Shown: positions 12,001-27,422, counted from the first letter of the stretch. The stretch is 64,000 nt of DNA from Hermatobates lingyangjiaoensis (GCA_026182355.1 JAPFBL010000068.1:3179001-3243000), one strand, 5' to 3'. Notes: a model not told the origin generated them from the sequence alone. Program-made: numbers and translations.

Positions 12001-15000
12001 TAAGATAAAAAAAAAATAAAAAAGAAATTAAGATTAGGGGAAAGAAACATAAATTGACTCTGAGGTAGCGACTTCGAGGCAGACAGAGCCAGGTAAGGAT
12101 GTAGCGGGCAGACCTGCCACCCTAGGAAGGCCATATCCATTCCAACTGGCAGCTCAAGCCTCCTTTATGCTTCTTGTAGTTCTGGGCAGAAATCATCCAG
12201 GTAGTTTTAATTTTGCCACCTCATCAAGGTGAGGCCACTTTGGCGGAGAACATATATTGTTTTAAGTGCCGTTTAATAAAACATTTTAAAAAAATTAGAA
12301 TTTTATTTAAATTTTGAAAAGCAAAAAAGAAGTAGTTATTGAAAAGCTATATAAAATTCTTAATATTTGCTGGCGGTATCTCAGGAGTGTTGTTGCAAAA
12401 AGAAAAAAGCCTGAGTTCCTCATCATAGAAAATGTCTCATAAAACTAGAATCTGATTTAAATTAATTATTTTCTTGAAATAATGAAGTTTTTATTGTGAA
12501 ACAATGCCGTGATATGTAAAGCAGGCACAAAACAAATATTTCAGATTTTTTATTGTAGAGTTGACGTCAAGTTGGTTTTTCGAGAGCAAGTAAGTTGTCA
12601 CGTCTTTACATTGTTTCACCTTTATTAACTGAATGAAGTAAATCGCGTTTGCTATTCCTTGGGCAGACCTCAAAGCACGTGCCATTTCATAACAGGAAAG
12701 TTTGCAAGAACGTGCAAGAGCATGATTTGTCTAAAACTGAAAACAACTTGACAACTTGTACCTGCAAAGGTCAATAACTGAGTAACCAATCAGCATAAAA
12801 TACCACTTGAATCACAAACTACCCATTGACTGACATACATTCATTCTATACTAATAATTTATTAAAACGTCTTGCATTTTTAAAACAGCTTTAAGAATTT
12901 CATATTTGTCTTTTAATAAGACAGAAAGAACATCTCGACCGAATCGTCATCATTACTATACAAGCTTATACAAAAATAAAATATTAATTTCGCCAATAGT
13001 TCTACAAAAAAAATTATTAGGCCAGTTAAGAGGTAATCTTAAAATAGTGCATACTTTTTTTTAAGATAACTTGAGTTTAATTTTTTTATGAATGTCTTGC
13101 AAAAAATGAGTTTTACTCATCATTATAGATATATTCTACTGAATGGCACACTTATAGGTTATTACTCTTAGTATTGTCTAAATCTGGAAATTGTTTCATA
13201 CGTTAATTTGCGCTCATTTTGTTTATAGTACATTTATTGCAATGTTGATCTAAAGTGAAGTTTTCATTCAGCCTCACTTATTATTAAAGAAACACTTCGT
13301 GGTACCTGGTGTGTAGTCTCCATAACTCGACTAGTTTAGTACTTAGTCAATAGACTGCGAACAGAAAGGACTAAGACGACAATAAGAGAGATTTTCATCA
13401 TAAATTAGTTGCCAGAATCTATTATTAATAAACAGAGAAACAAGCGACTGATGACTTATTTCGTCTCCTGACATAAAGGAAACAGTAAGAGACGGACAAG
13501 AGGCTAAGGATGAAGTGAGGATATAAGAAGGCAGTCTTACATTAGCTAGTGATAGGAAACAGAATTAATTCTTTAATTCAAAGTAAAGTTTGGTGTTCTG
13601 ACATCTCCAGAGTTCCTCTCTGCCATCACGAGACCATGGATGCCCAGTACTTGAAGGGCTGTCACGCTTTCACTCCATCTCAACATGCTATCCAAATTAA
13701 TGCAGATTCGCATCTCTACTGGTCAGCGCGTCACCGAATGGCCGAACAGCCAAGGGTAGGGCGTTGGCTAATATACAATTAAGATATAACTTACATGATC
13801 TACTGGAAAGATGACAAATTTGAAACTAAATTTGCCAGAATATTAAACATTAAATGCCAGAATGTTTAACTTTTGACCAGTTTTTACCATATTTCTATTA
13901 CAGTAAGTTTGTTAGTCCTAAATGTATTTAGTTTTTGTTATTGAGTAGGTTATTGATCTCATGTATTTTTTATTTAGCTTACCTGAAATTGAACTGTCTT
14001 TTCATGAAAACTGATTTATCTGGAGACTTCTTTTAAGATTCCCACGAAAAATTTTAAATAAATTGATTCTAATTAATAAAATAATACTAAGTAAAACAAT
14101 TAAAGCTGGTTAAATTTTTTTAAATGGAAATAATAAAATGTAGCTTTTAGGACAAATTGTCCAAAGGAGAATTGTCTTCTCGTTCATCGAGTCAAGAGAA
14201 GAGGTGAAAATACGCAACTCAAAATAATATTCAAATTGGTCTTTTGTAGTGAAGTTTTTTTAGTAATATTATTAGCAATCCCTGCAGAACGAATCATAAT
14301 CTAATTTTATTTCAACTTAGTTTATTAGATATAGGTTACTTCTGAGTATCTAACACCTCGTATTCTCGGGAATGACTCTACACGTCCCCTCTGAGGTACC
14401 CAACATTCTCTCATTTCCCATAAGAAAATATCCATGGTAAGAGAAGTTGTAAATTCAGAATATTTGTTCTAATTGACCAAGGACCTTTCTGTCTCTACAT
14501 TTCTCACAACATACATCTACGAACATATTAAACTACAATACCACTAACCTAAGGATGGATAAATAAAATACACAATCAAACAAACAATTCGCAAATTTAG
14601 CAATCACTAACTCGATTATAATGATAACAACACGGTTACAAACAATTTAGTGGATTAAATTTTACATAAAGCACATAATTTTGAAGGGGTAGAAAACTTT
14701 TACAAATTTTGCGATAATTTTATTCAGAGTGAAGATTTTTGTTCAGTTGAAGTTATTTTCTTCGGGGAAATGATATTTTCTGTCAGTTTTTAAAGTGAGT
14801 TTTCATAGAATATTTCTTTCGTTTATTAATTTTTAATTTATTTTATGTATTTTTTGGTGGAAGACTGATTACATAGAATAAAAGAATAAAATAATCTGGC
14901 TTCCTTATTACACTTCACCTAGGTTAATTTAAAACAAAAATTACCAGTTGACTTAAGGAAGTACACTTTCTCATTTAACGTGTTCTATATGTTTTATGTA

Positions 15001-15195
15001 CTATGATAAAACAAACTATTATCTCTTAGAGTAAATCTAATCATAGTTAAGCTGTATATATATAATAAAATAATAGTAATAGTAATATAAAGATTGTTTC
15101 AAAATTAGAGCTGCTTCTCGTCTCACTCCCTTCCCTGCTTATATGAACAATTATGATACGAGTACATATGCTACAGCCTTTCTGCAGGTACATCA
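9051..15195. other. AT-rich intergenic DNA
   Basis: No gene recognised over about 6 kb. A GC-richer segment at about 12055-12250 contains short G+C runs but no supported frame. A 73-codon plus frame at 10041-10262 and an 85-codon minus frame at 10495-10752 carry no recognisable motif and are treated as chance frames. Confidence 0.45.
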
Positions 15196-15199
15196 TCTA

Positions 15200-15420
15200 A
15201 TTTATATTAGAAATAGGTAAAACCGTCATACCTCGTAAGATGATCCTGGAGTTTGAGCGCTTTCGGACGTTGTCCATCTTCGATTGCGACAAACCTTTGT
15301 TTGCTCGATTGAAGCAAACCTTGAAGTTGGTTGCGATCAAAGATGGACAACGTCCGAAAGCGCTCCAACTCCAGGATCATCTTACGAGGTATGACGGTTT
15401 TACCTATTCCTAATATAAAT
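15200..15420. mobile_element. 221-bp near-perfect inverted repeat with a ribozyme-like core in each arm
   Basis: The arms run about 95-100 bp from each end (beginning atttatatta) and match with only scattered mismatches around a short asymmetric loop near 15300-15325. On the right arm (plus strand) lies GTTG, CGA, TCAAAGA, T, GGAC-AAC-GTCC, GAAA, GCGC, TC, CAAC (about 15329-15369): stem II pairs, AGCGCT is palindromic, CTC fits the NUH rule and GTTG/CAAC can pair as stem I. The left arm carries the same on the minus strand (TCGAAGA version). It has no coding capacity. The form is that of a foldback element or of two head-to-head copies of a small retroelement. Confidence 0.7.
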
Positions 15421-18400
15421 CATACTAACCTCAGTGGTATTAACAATATGCATACATTATCTAAAGTTTTTATCAAGCAATTTTTTCAACATATATTTGT
15501 CTATTTTTAGATTAAATCACAAAGTTAGATACACCCATGGCTAACTTGTCATTTCATCGTAAAATGAAAGAAATGTCTATTGCCTTGTGGATCAATTGTT
15601 TGTATTTTGAAAGACACATTGAAAAAAATATGCTTTTGAAATGTATATTTCTTAATAAAACTCAAGATAATGCATCTGGAGAAAGGCCATTGCAGGAAAC
15701 TTTATAATTTTCCATATGCATTAGAAAGGGGAAATACTCTTTCGAAATATACTGTATTTCCAAAGCTAGTTTCGAAATACCGTTTATATTACAATATCCT
15801 TTAATAATATAATGTATAATTCAGTAATACAACCTTCTTTTCAAGTAAGAATATCGATCAAGTATGAAATAAGAAATGAAGAGTGGCTGTCATTGCCTTC
15901 AGACAATGTAATTTCAGACATTTAAGCATGACTTCAGACCTGCTCTGTATGGCTTGATCACGTACGTGCTTCCAAGCCGGCCATCGGGTAGCAAACTGTG
16001 CAAATAGGACCGTTAGCAACTCTAATAGCAATTTACCAAAGTTTATTGGGGTTTTCACCTTTAGTAGGTACTGACATACAGGCCCAGGTTTATTTGAGAT
16101 ATATATCGTAATTATTGATGTTATTGCTTATTTTGAACAAGGAATATAAATTCTAAAACTTGTGCTATTTACTAAAGATAACGTCTAACTCTACACCTAA
16201 GCTGCAAAGGAAATTGTTCAGAATGACGTTTTCAATTAAAGCTCGGCAGAAGTGATAATGGACTGCCGGCAGAGTGGTCATTTTTCTCCGGGATAACACA
16301 AGACTCATTAACCTTACCAGCCAGTTAATCAGTCTGCCTTGCGTAACAAACCCGTGTCCTTTCCCTTTCTTCCATAATTCAGTTTAGCAGGCTGGAGGAA
16401 TCCTACTTCTTATTGGGTAACTTTTAAAACACCTCTTTTGCCTGATATGGGAAAAGCAACAAAAAGCTCTTGTTCCTATAGCATAACCTACACTAAGAAG
16501 TATTTTCTCAAAAAATCCGGTCACTATAGAATCGTTCTTCAGGAAAAGTGTATTAATTTATAAAAAAATAAAATGATATTCATATTATTTCAGCAATAAC
16601 GCTTAGAAACCAACAGTGGAGGCAGATGTGTCTAGACAAAGCCGTTAGAACCCTAGATTATTCAAGTGGGATTATAATATTAATTTTAATAAAATAAGGT
16701 GTGGGTAGCCGTACAAATTAGAACGCTTTGACAAGCGTTTTTTTTTTTTGGTACCTTATTTTAAAAAATTCTAGTTTACCTGAATGTTAGCTTATAACAT
16801 TTTCAATGGACAAATGACAAATCATGTATACCAACATTTTTAATAACAAAAAATAAAATAAAATAAATGATCATTTAAATATTAAACATAGAACTATTTG
16901 TGTACAGATTTAGCTTTTTTTGTATTTCATTCAATAAAGAACTCATAAGTCTTTTTCTTGAAAGGCTTTACCAGTTATTTTTTTTTTCAAAGTCAGTAAA
17001 ACAAGTTCTAATCTTGAAAGAAATGAAAAAAAATTTAATGTGATTTATTTTAATGGATTCTTACAGAATCGACTAGCCTTTACGAAATTTATTAACTGCT
17101 GAAATAAAAAAACTGTAATTTCGAGGTATGAAGTCATTAAGGGTTTCAGTGGTTTACTCAAAGGTATAAGCAGATCACACTATGACGAAACTGATCCCTC
17201 GTTTGTAAACGGTTTCATTTTTTTTGTGGATTGAGAGCGGTGCGTCACATAGGTGGGATGGACTTGTGTTGTGAAAACTCGCCTGCGGCACGGCTTCAAA
17301 TCAATATTCCGATTCGTATTAAACACTCGCTTTACACTTGCAATTTTAAATGTAACACTTTGATTTAATGCCTCTATAAATTAGTAATCCGAAGGAGGTG
17401 GACAGTTTTACTGGTCTGGAATGATTACCCAATCACAACACACTAATCACACAACTTAATGATTGCTTCTGGCTATAGTTCGAAGTTCTCTTAAAAGATC
17501 TGTTCCTTCATCTAAATATTCGTGAGTATTACTTTTCAGCTTAAGCAATGTTTTTCTATTATATTAGTTAGAAAATAAAACTTCAAGTAACTTGTTCATA
17601 TTAATTGTTTTTATATCAGTAGAAACTAGATGTATTGCTACCTGTATCAGGCACAGTTGCATATATCACAGTAACACAACACATCACTGCATATGATTAC
17701 TATATGTTATAAGCAGCACTACTCTTTCAAACTGTATCATTTGTCAATGCCCAACAACAGTATACCAGAATAAATTTAGTTTTTATTGAAATAAGGAAGC
17801 TTAAAATAAAATTCATGAAGATATTGAAGGTATGTACAACAGTAAGGTTTGACGGATCTTTAGAAAGATCTGAAAACTACATTCGTCCCGGTATCAAGTT
17901 AGTTTTCATATCTAAAATTTATTATTTCATTTCCTCTTACTTTTTTTACGATGAAGATGCTGTATTCAAATGTCCATAACAAACTGTGAAAAATGGATTT
18001 AGGGATTTAAATTTGGGACTACAGTCCTCCAGCAGATGTTTAACTGACATGAGAAGGAGAATAGCGTAGAATAGAATACTGAATTTGGAACGCTGCATGT
18101 TAAATACCTACGGAGTACACATTTACAGGCACACGTAGACAGATACAGATACGCTTACACACTCACGTTACAAAAGTAATGCAAACAAGAAAAATCACAT
18201 ATCAAACTCACTTGACACTTTTCAAGTATCTTAATGATAGTATTCAAAAGGAATTATATGTCGAAAAGATGACAGTCAACTGAAGAACATCGCAGTGTTG
18301 TCACAAATCAAAATAAAACAGCTGACGAATTGGGAAGATAAAAGCAAGAAAGAAGAGGATATCAATTATATAGCTAGTAGGAATATAAATAATAAAGGAA

Positions 18401-21400
18401 AATATAAATATAAAAATAATAATGAAAAACATAAATAACAAAAAATCTATTAAAAAGGGTAAATACTAAAAAAGGAAAAGTTTAAGTTTAGACCAGGTTA
18501 TAGGCATGCTCCGAGGAGCTAAATATAGGCTAATTGAGAAGTTTTCAAAGATACACGTCTTTCATTGTGACGGGGTACTTGTTTTAAATCTAAAATGGCG
18601 ACTGAAGTTGAGTTTGTGGGAATTGGTGTGAATGGTGACAGAAAGGAAGATGATTTTGCTGAAAACCGAAACTTAACCTTTGGTACCTAAACACACGTAG
18701 AAAAGATTATTCTGGATACAGTTCAAGCAATAAATACAACCCAGAGTTACCAACTGAACAGTGTATGTTTATACGAAATTTGCTACATTGCAATCTTCAA
18801 AGTTAGTTTACAAAAAATTGTTAAAACTTGAGGTAGTGAACGAGGAAAAAGAAATGATAAATATAGAACTTTCAAGAATTTGCCTAAATTGTGAATGCTA
18901 GAGAAACAGTTAGATATGGTGAATACAGTTGTAGTAGGGACTTTCTTAATGGTAAAAGAATAATTAGCAGGGATGGTTGAGCTACTGTTAAAGTTGTATG
19001 AATTTAATTGCTCTCTAGCATATATCATGTTTTAATTGCTCTCGGTGATTCCCAACTACTATGCTTAGAACAAGAGCTCTAAACATTTCTGGATGCCCTG
19101 AGAAATATTCTATCATATTTAGAACTGGTTTTTGAAGCGGTACTGAGGAACCTGAAATTAAGATTAAGTAAATTAGTGTTAATGGTGACAGAAAGGAAGA
19201 ATTTTTTCTGTTGAACAACTGATGTTCTGTGTTATATTTATCTAATGGAGAAATAATTCCATTATTCCAAGGTAAATAAGAATTTTCAAAAAAAAAAAAA
19301 AAAATGGAACTGATTCAGTTTCGAAAATGTCGGCTAATAATATAGAAAAATTCTTTAGGCAAACTCAGGCTGCTTTTTGAGTATAGAATGAGCACTAATG
19401 AATATGAATCAGCACTAATATATAGATGAATTAATACCACAATCTACGTAATGGATTTCAACAATCTAACTTTAAAATAATTAGAATATTCTGGGTTCTA
19501 ACATAACTTAAATTATGACTGCTAAGGAATAATTTTAGGGTGGTTACTATTGTTCCTATTGTAGGAGCAAGAAGAACGGAGAGGGTGAAAGTTAGAGAGG
19601 AAGAAAGAGAGAGGTAGAGAAAGTAACATATTTATATAATAGGCTAGAGTAAATAAAAGGAAATAATTTTATTGAATTAGACGAGTAACATCTATAATAA
19701 TCTGACTGCATTTTGCATGATGTGACCAGAGCCCAGGTCACACGGGAATAAGCGAAGGAGCTGAAAACATTGGTCAGTGTGGGAACTCGATAGATTGTTT
19801 TGCCCGGGTTGCATTAGACACTGATAAATCTAAAAAGCTGTCGTTATTGTTTAAATTTTGAAATATAAATTATATCCCGATTTCAAATCAAGAACTTAGA
19901 TGTTATTGTATCTATGCGCAGAAAATTTAACATGATACAATTACGACTGTTAAGCTGTGAATTGTACAAAATGTCTCTTTTAGAAAGATTTCTGTCTTTT
20001 GTCATTATAGTAGATGTGTAGCAAAGTAATGAAAAATGTATGAATAAAGGAAATCGAATTACAGTCATTTTTATGAATTATTAATATATCTATTTGGGAT
20101 CACTATGAGTGAGAGATACGTAATCCAGTTCACGTGTTAAGGCAGACCGGTTTGAGCCCATTTCTATCTTTAGAAACCTTATTTTGTCTTTAAGGAACTT
20201 TACACAATTACGATATGGCATAGTTGCTCAAATGAAATTTTCTACTTGCCTTAGAGAACTATTTATCTTTGAGAAAGTTCCTGTAGCCTTTTGAGTAAGC
20301 TCACATTCTTGGACCAGAGGTCACTGAAAAAATCTGACTTTGTTTAGTCTACACTTAGAAATGCGTTATAACCAAAATTTCTTGATTCATTTATGAAATG
20401 ACAACAAAAACCTAATAGAGAACGTCGCAAATTATTTGAAAGCTTTATTTGCATAAAAACTGTTAGTAACTTTATACCAACTATCTGACCTCATACTATT
20501 ATTACGGTCAGCTAATTTATTGACCTTAGAAACTCTTGAAGAATTTCTTTAATGTAAGATGGTTAATGGCTATCGCTAAAAATAAGTTTATTTCATTAAA
20601 TGTTCAGTCTCCATTATTTCAATCTTGAGGCAACAAACATCTGAGAATACAGTACGAGGATACAAATATTTCTCCACTCAAAGTTTTAAATGACTTATCA
20701 TCATTCTAGCTAACAAGTCACTACAGGCTGAGGACAGGTGAAGTAACATTGGCGTCCAGGTAACATTTTCGCTCCCGAGGGCAAAGAGTTCGTTAGCTCT
20801 GGTTGAGGTTGAGGAAACTCCTTTGGTGTAAGGAAATTGGCAAGGTTGGGAGGATGTCTTTAGGATAGACTGGAAAGGTAAGAAAGGTTGAGGAGGTGGA
20901 AGGGGAAGAGGTTAAAATAGGAAAAAGTTATTTCATGATAGTACCTTATTTATGAGTGCCTCGGAAGCAGTCAAATAACTTCCCTTAAACCTACTCACAT
21001 CTTCCCATTCATGCCAATAGCAACAGACTCCACTTCAATGAATGCTACAGGTTGCAAATTCTGCAACAAATCCTCTCTGCTTGTAAAGATGATTTAGTTT
21101 CTTTAGGTGATATGTGTTCATATAAATAAATCTAAATTTAAATGAATAAGTATTAATCAAATGTTTTTCTTCGTTGTTTTTTCAAACAACAAAAGGTTAT
21201 TGTAAAGGAACCCGAGTCTCTGTGAGTGAAGAAAGCGACCTAACATCTCTGCTAATCAGCAGCGAAACTGTACAGATTAATTAGAATCAGTTTTAAATGA
21301 ATCCTAAATTTACAAATTAAACTTTACTAATAAGCAAATTTTTCATTTTTGTTTCAAAAATGAATTTTTATGAAAACCAGCTGAGCGTCAACCTTCGGAG

Positions 21401-24400
21401 AAGATGTGAAAACGTCGGTCTCGAGCTTATACGATGTCAGGTACTCGTTAAAATAACTGCATCAATGATGGGTGAATGCCAAAATGTAAACAAAATGCAA
21501 ACGCCAATTTTAGACTTTTTCCGTTTTTAAGATTTGGGACTTTAGATGACGCTTTGTTTATGTCACAGATAAACATATTGAAGAGAATGAAAATTTGTAA
21601 TCACCCATTTGAAATTTTCTCTATAGGCATTTTGTTTTAAATATTTTATATAAACATTGTTTTCTTAGTTTTTCACACCTTTTTTCACATGTATAGATTT
21701 ACATTGACACTATCCCAAAGGTTTTCATTCCTTTTTTGGGAACTTCAAGAATACACAAATGGAATCAAACCACTATGTATGGATTGGTACCGTTAATGTT
21801 CTCCAACAGAATGCCAAAAACACAACTTTCTTTATATTAGCAATTTCTTTGTTACATATCAACTAATACCTGAAGATTTTTTTTTTTATTTAAATTGGAT
21901 ATGGCAGTTTTTATAATCCAAATGGATACACAAACAGACCGATGGACTCTTGATTTTGATCTTTGCAGATTCATTAATTTTAAGTTAAATAAAATTAGTA
22001 CTTGATTTCATAATGTGTTAATAATGCTGAGGGAACTTTATGATAAAATTAGAACGTAATGATTTTAATTAAATGTCAGGTTTCTAAAAAGCGATTTGAA
22101 GTTAATTACTTTTAAAGGATAGAAGTTCTGCTGAGTGCCGTTAAGTAATTCCAAGATGACTCGTTTCTTGCAAGATGATAAATGCATGAACAACATGCTA
22201 CCGCAAAAACAGGTCGTCTACACAAACTTATAGTTTGTTTCGTTATATTTAGTTAATATTTTTCTTTTTTTTTTGGAAAAATGAAGAACATATTACTTTT
22301 GCTTATACTTGTGAAGTACGACTGAGCTGGTATTCAGTTTAGGTTGAATAATGGTAATTGTGGAGATAATTTGCTTTCCATTTGCTTTCAATTCTAAATT
22401 ATGATTACGATTCTTAATAGGTGTTGACCTACATAATATCAATGTTTTACTATTTTTTTCAATACTTTTGCCGATGTTTTTTTTCGCTAACATATTTATT
22501 AGTTGCACTTAGTATTTAAGTTTTAAGTTTTGGTTACTTAATTTGATTGACACTCTGATTAATAACCACATTGACTTAAATCAGTTACCTTCTGTTAAAA
22601 TATTACATTCAAGTTGGAATATCCTTCACCTGTGCTCAATATAATTAGTGATATATATTCTCAATATATGTTTGAGGAGTGAGTATTATTAAACCATGTA
22701 ATCGGTGCCGGGGGAAAAATTTGAATCAAATTATAAATGAAGTTATAAATTAAAATTATAACTTACATTTTTATAATTGAAACTACATTATTATATTTTC
22801 TATATTTATTATTCTATATTATTATTAGATTATTATTTTTCATAATATAGCAAAAAAGCTCATAAATACATATTTTTTCATATGGATCACTTTTACTATT
22901 GCATTCTTCACTCACTATGACGACTACTCTTTACTGTGTTTCTTTGTCCGTTTGCTTCAGTTCTTACTTGAATTCTTGATTCATTCTTTCCTATTGCTAA
23001 TATTTTTTGTTCCCTATCTTCAAGCCAACATCTTCTTTGATCATCAGTTTCCCCTTCACATCTGTCAGCCATTATTCTTACACTAACTTTTCTCTCAGTA
23101 TTCTTTGCTCTTCTCATTCTGTTTTTTTTTTCATCAACTTTGCTTTATCGGATCTACTAAATAATGACTTATTTTTGAATGCAATCATTCAACTGAAAGA
23201 TCACAACCAAAAAAACTTGTTTTTAACTAACTAAAATAAACTAAACAATTAGTGATCTACAACACAAACATTTAATACAAACTTGAAAAATAATGCCCAA
23301 AATCACTTACAGATAAGTGTTAAAATGTACAGAATCTGTAATTTTTAAATGTAAGTTAAAAAAGAAGTGACTCTGCTGCCACAGATCTCTAAGAAAAGAA
23401 TGAAAAGATTCATGGCACTTTCATTGACGGTCTTGAAACATTTTGTAACTTTTCATTTCTTTAGGTACCGTATCATTTTTCCTATAGGAATTGAATATAA
23501 ACCAGCATTGCCTTATGGATAAATAGATAAATTTATAGATAAATGATTTATTTATTTTTATTTGTAAACAAAATTATAATGTCATAATAACAAACAGGCA
23601 TATAATTTTGGGAATTCTATTAAAAGTATTCAGCATGTATCCTTTTACTTATACTGGGCACTGCTCATTAAGTGCATATGAGTTCGGTCACAGGGAAGTC
23701 TGATTGGATCTAGACTAGTCCCTGAGCAGGCTAGGAAGAAAGGAGAATTACATCAACGCAGAGTCAGTAAACTTGACTGTTAAAGGCTCTAGTGTTAGAT
23801 ATTCGGATGAGCAATATTGGGTCTTAATATCGGTTATCCAACAAAAGAAGTAAACAGTGGATCATGGGACCTGGACGCCAAATACTGGAGATGGTGCTTT
23901 CGCAAGAGGTGACCGTAAGAACAGCCAGGTCGTTTCTCTCTGCCTTGTTTGAACCTGTCCTTAGAAAGTAGGGGAAGTCCGACTTGAATAACGAATCATG
24001 GAATAACAACATATAGTGACTTATTTGGTACTCACTGTTGTTACTTATTAGTTGGTAGTTATCTAATAAATAAGTATACGCGCCCCATGAATAATGTAAA
24101 TTTTATTATTTCTACTTAATCTTAGTTATATTGCACAAAGTAGGGAAGAGCTTGTTTAGGGGAGGTTGGATAAATCTTCCTCGCAAGCAAGCGCAGTATT
24201 GCGAATGGGCTCATCTCTCTATGACTGTATTTGCATTCAATCAATTTTCATATGACATAACACTAATCAAATATATGGTAGTTACCGATACTGAAAAAAA
24301 TCTGCGCTCACAGTTTTATAATATCTTGATGATTTCTTCTTCAGCATGAAAAAGGAGCATGAGCAGAAGAGAAGAGCTTCCTTGTCTCTCTTCTAGAGCA

Positions 24401-26140
24401 TATCAAGGCCTTAGTATCTCTATTGAGGAATACTAGTGTTTGCTAAAACCTTTTCTTTAATATACTTATTTACGAAAAGTTAAAATGACGAATAACTGCA
24501 GTGAATTATGTGATTTTAAAATAAAAATACACATAAAAGAGTCTGAGAATGTCAAATAGTCATGTTACAACTGATACAGTTGTAATATATCATTAATCCT
24601 ACCCTGAACTTTTCTTATCGTCGTCTGTCCTTCATGGGCCACTTGCTATTTATTTGTTCGCTTTTTGACATTTCGCTAATAAGGATAAACAGGATGCAGT
24701 CCAAATTTCAAATGACATTTGTTCTTTAAAATTAAATCAAAATACATGGTTATTGTTTTGTCCAAACATTATTCTTAAATTATTGATATTAGTAAAGGTT
24801 TTCTGCATTATGTAATCTAAAATAATAAATTTTAAAGTTGAATCTATCAAGGACAACAAAAAAGTAAATTACTAGTGAAATAGAAAAATGCTAATCTATA
24901 TTTTAAGTTTCCTGATTCTCTGGCAAAACCTTGGCAATGATATTTATTTTCCTAAACATGTATAAATCCTTGATACAACTAAACAAGGAGTGGGTTATAT
25001 AATTTTAGTGTTAAAGCAGGAAATCCGTTAACGCTTATATGTAAATCTTTTGTAAATTAATTAATATCATCAGCGTGATAATATCAAAACATCTAATCAT
25101 AAGCCTTTCCACTAATATTGGCTTTCCCATCGATCTCTAAAATAAATCTGAACTCATATTCCTAAAAGCCTCATACGGCCTGTTCGCGCCTCGGCGAATT
25201 CGAGAAGCATAACAGAGGTCATAGGCTTAGTCAAATATTTCATATGCATTAAACTGCTATTAATTTTGCAAACCAGTTAATTAATTAATCAAATTTTTAA
25301 TATGTATTTACTTTATTCATAATTCTTCGATTTGTTTATTCAAACTTTTTGATTACTGTATTTTTGTTCAAATATTTCCATTCATTCCTTTTCTAATAAA
25401 ATCTACTTGTGAAATAGATTGATATCGTACATGAACTTTAGGTCTTTTAAAGCAGTTCTAGCTTTTTCATAAGTTGTGTGTATATTTATCTCTTATTATA
25501 ACTTTTGGTAGTTTTTCTTTTGTTATTTTAAATAAATTCTTGATAGTAATAAAAACTTTTTTATATTCTCTTTCTTTACAGCTTCCGTTTTTGGTTTTAG
25601 TTTTAATAAATACTCCTCTGATTTGATTGAGACACTGACATGAGCAGGAAGTCACTCACTGCTGGGCCACACCAGACCTGATTTGTCCTCCTGTTATTGT
25701 ACTGTAGTACTTCTGATACAACATTATTCCTTTTAGTAACCTTAAGGGTATTCTCAGCTCTGACCACGATTACCTCCAACCAACACAACCATGTTTCCTT
25801 TTACTGCAGAATCGGTTAAATCTTCAGGAGTAATATGGACACAATATTGGCATTTTGAAATAGTTAATGAGAAAGTGGAAACAAAAGTCAACAGACTTGT
25901 TTTAAAGCATGGCTTTTGCAATTAAGTAATATTACACATCAAGAGGGATTTGAAATATCAGTCACTTGTTACGCGACTTTGTTCGCACGTTCCAGTCCTG
26001 CTTGATTTTTATGTATTTATATAATTTCTTGTTATGAGATAAGTTATTAAAGTTAAAAATTAAGACAATATAAACTACATCAACCTTGTAGAAAAATGAA
26101 AAGAAAATGCTAGAGAATTTATAAAATACATTTTTAATTC
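15421..26140. other. Long AT-rich intergenic stretch
   Basis: No gene supported in about 10.7 kb. Minor items: GC-richer patches near 16220-16400, 17225-17310, 19730-19810 and 20700-20930; an A17 run at 19288-19304 that could be a retroposed tail; a 20-bp direct repeat (aatggtgacagaaaggaaga) at about 18631 and 19180. Open frames of 60-80 codons here are AT-biased and without motifs. Confidence 0.45.
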
Positions 26141-26225
26141 GTAGTCAGGCGATTCTAGTGATAGAGCACTTACCTTAGAAATGTAGACTGGTGTTTGTGC
26201 CTTGGCCATGACCCTGCATTATCAT
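26140..26225 (+). repeat. Possible tRNA-derived SINE head
   Basis: The stretch tctagtgatagagcac followed by ccttagaa resembles the D-arm and anticodon-arm region of a tRNA-derived SINE (A-box-like gatagagcac). The expected B box is degenerate (tgtttgtgcc). Weak call. Confidence 0.3.
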
Positions 26226-26234
26226 GGTGTTGTG

Positions 26235-27422
26235 GATATCTTGGACATGCTGACCCTTGAAGAGGACGGTGGGATACCAGTCTGTGATGTAAGATACTCG
26301 TTAATATCCCTACTCTAACAAACTTGAGTAAGATGAAATGTAGAACTCCTGATGTAGAATAAACCAGCTAAGGTAACCTGCACATACATCAAAAGAATGC
26401 TAATTAACCTATGTGAGGCAAAAAAGAAGGAAGACTATACTTGTGGGCGTTGAAAACAAAATAACAACCAGCTTATTTAGAATCTAGTCATAAGGAAATG
26501 TAATGCGGTTGACATGAATAGATCGCAGTGCACAGCTATAATACAATGAGTCCTACAATGAGTGTGAAATGTAAAAATGAATATTAGTCAGTGTGCTTAA
26601 CAATGATGTGTAGTGCTTTACTTAGGTATGCGTGTGATGTTTCATTCAACGCTTTAATGAGTGCTAAATGTAAATTAGTCATGACAGCCTTGGAGTGAAT
26701 CCAGTGTTAATCTGGCACCTTACTTCTAACTTGATCTGTGTTACTTAATATACTAATGTAAACAAATTAATATTCATGATGTCATATTCTAAAAACTAGG
26801 CTCAGTTAGAACTTCATCTGGTGTACTGGTATGCAAACTTTTTTCACACTAGGTGCTACGTGTATTTGATTTAGAATAATTAGTGGTTCCACATAATTTA
26901 ATTAAAATAAGATGTAAACAAATATCACTTTAATTAAAGACTGTATTTTGAAACCACCAATCTGTACTTATTGAATTAAAGCTTAAAGTTCTATATTGTT
27001 ACGCTGCAATACCCTCCTTTAGTTGTTTAATCGTGATGATTGTTCACGTGATTAGATGAGGGTAAAACAGTACACTCCTCCTAATAGGCATGGTGGCGGT
27101 GATTTATTTATATAGAACATGTAAATTACTTGCACATCACCTGCATTTACTATTGAAATTTATTTTTGTATGCTTATAATACAGAGTTCATTAAATGAAA
27201 AAGTCTTTCTAAAGGTTGTTAATGTTGTATTTCTTTTACGACATTGGATCAAATTTTATGAAACCTACTAGGCTACCCGTGAACCATTGGGTCAGCCGAC
27301 ACCTTCCTTTTTAATGCAATCATGTTCACATAAATGAATTTTATTTTATTTTATTAGATAAACTCTAAATTAATTTATTTCTAATAAAGAGGATAATGAA
27401 CATATTTTTAAGACAGTTTTCT
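26235..27422. other. AT-rich intergenic DNA
   Basis: Nothing recognised apart from short simple-sequence tracts. Confidence 0.5.

Noticed and set aside
13725..13775. tggccgaacagccaagg followed by gggcgttgg, like the 5' half of a Leu/Ser tRNA
   Set aside because: No B box or 3' half follows, so the match may be chance.
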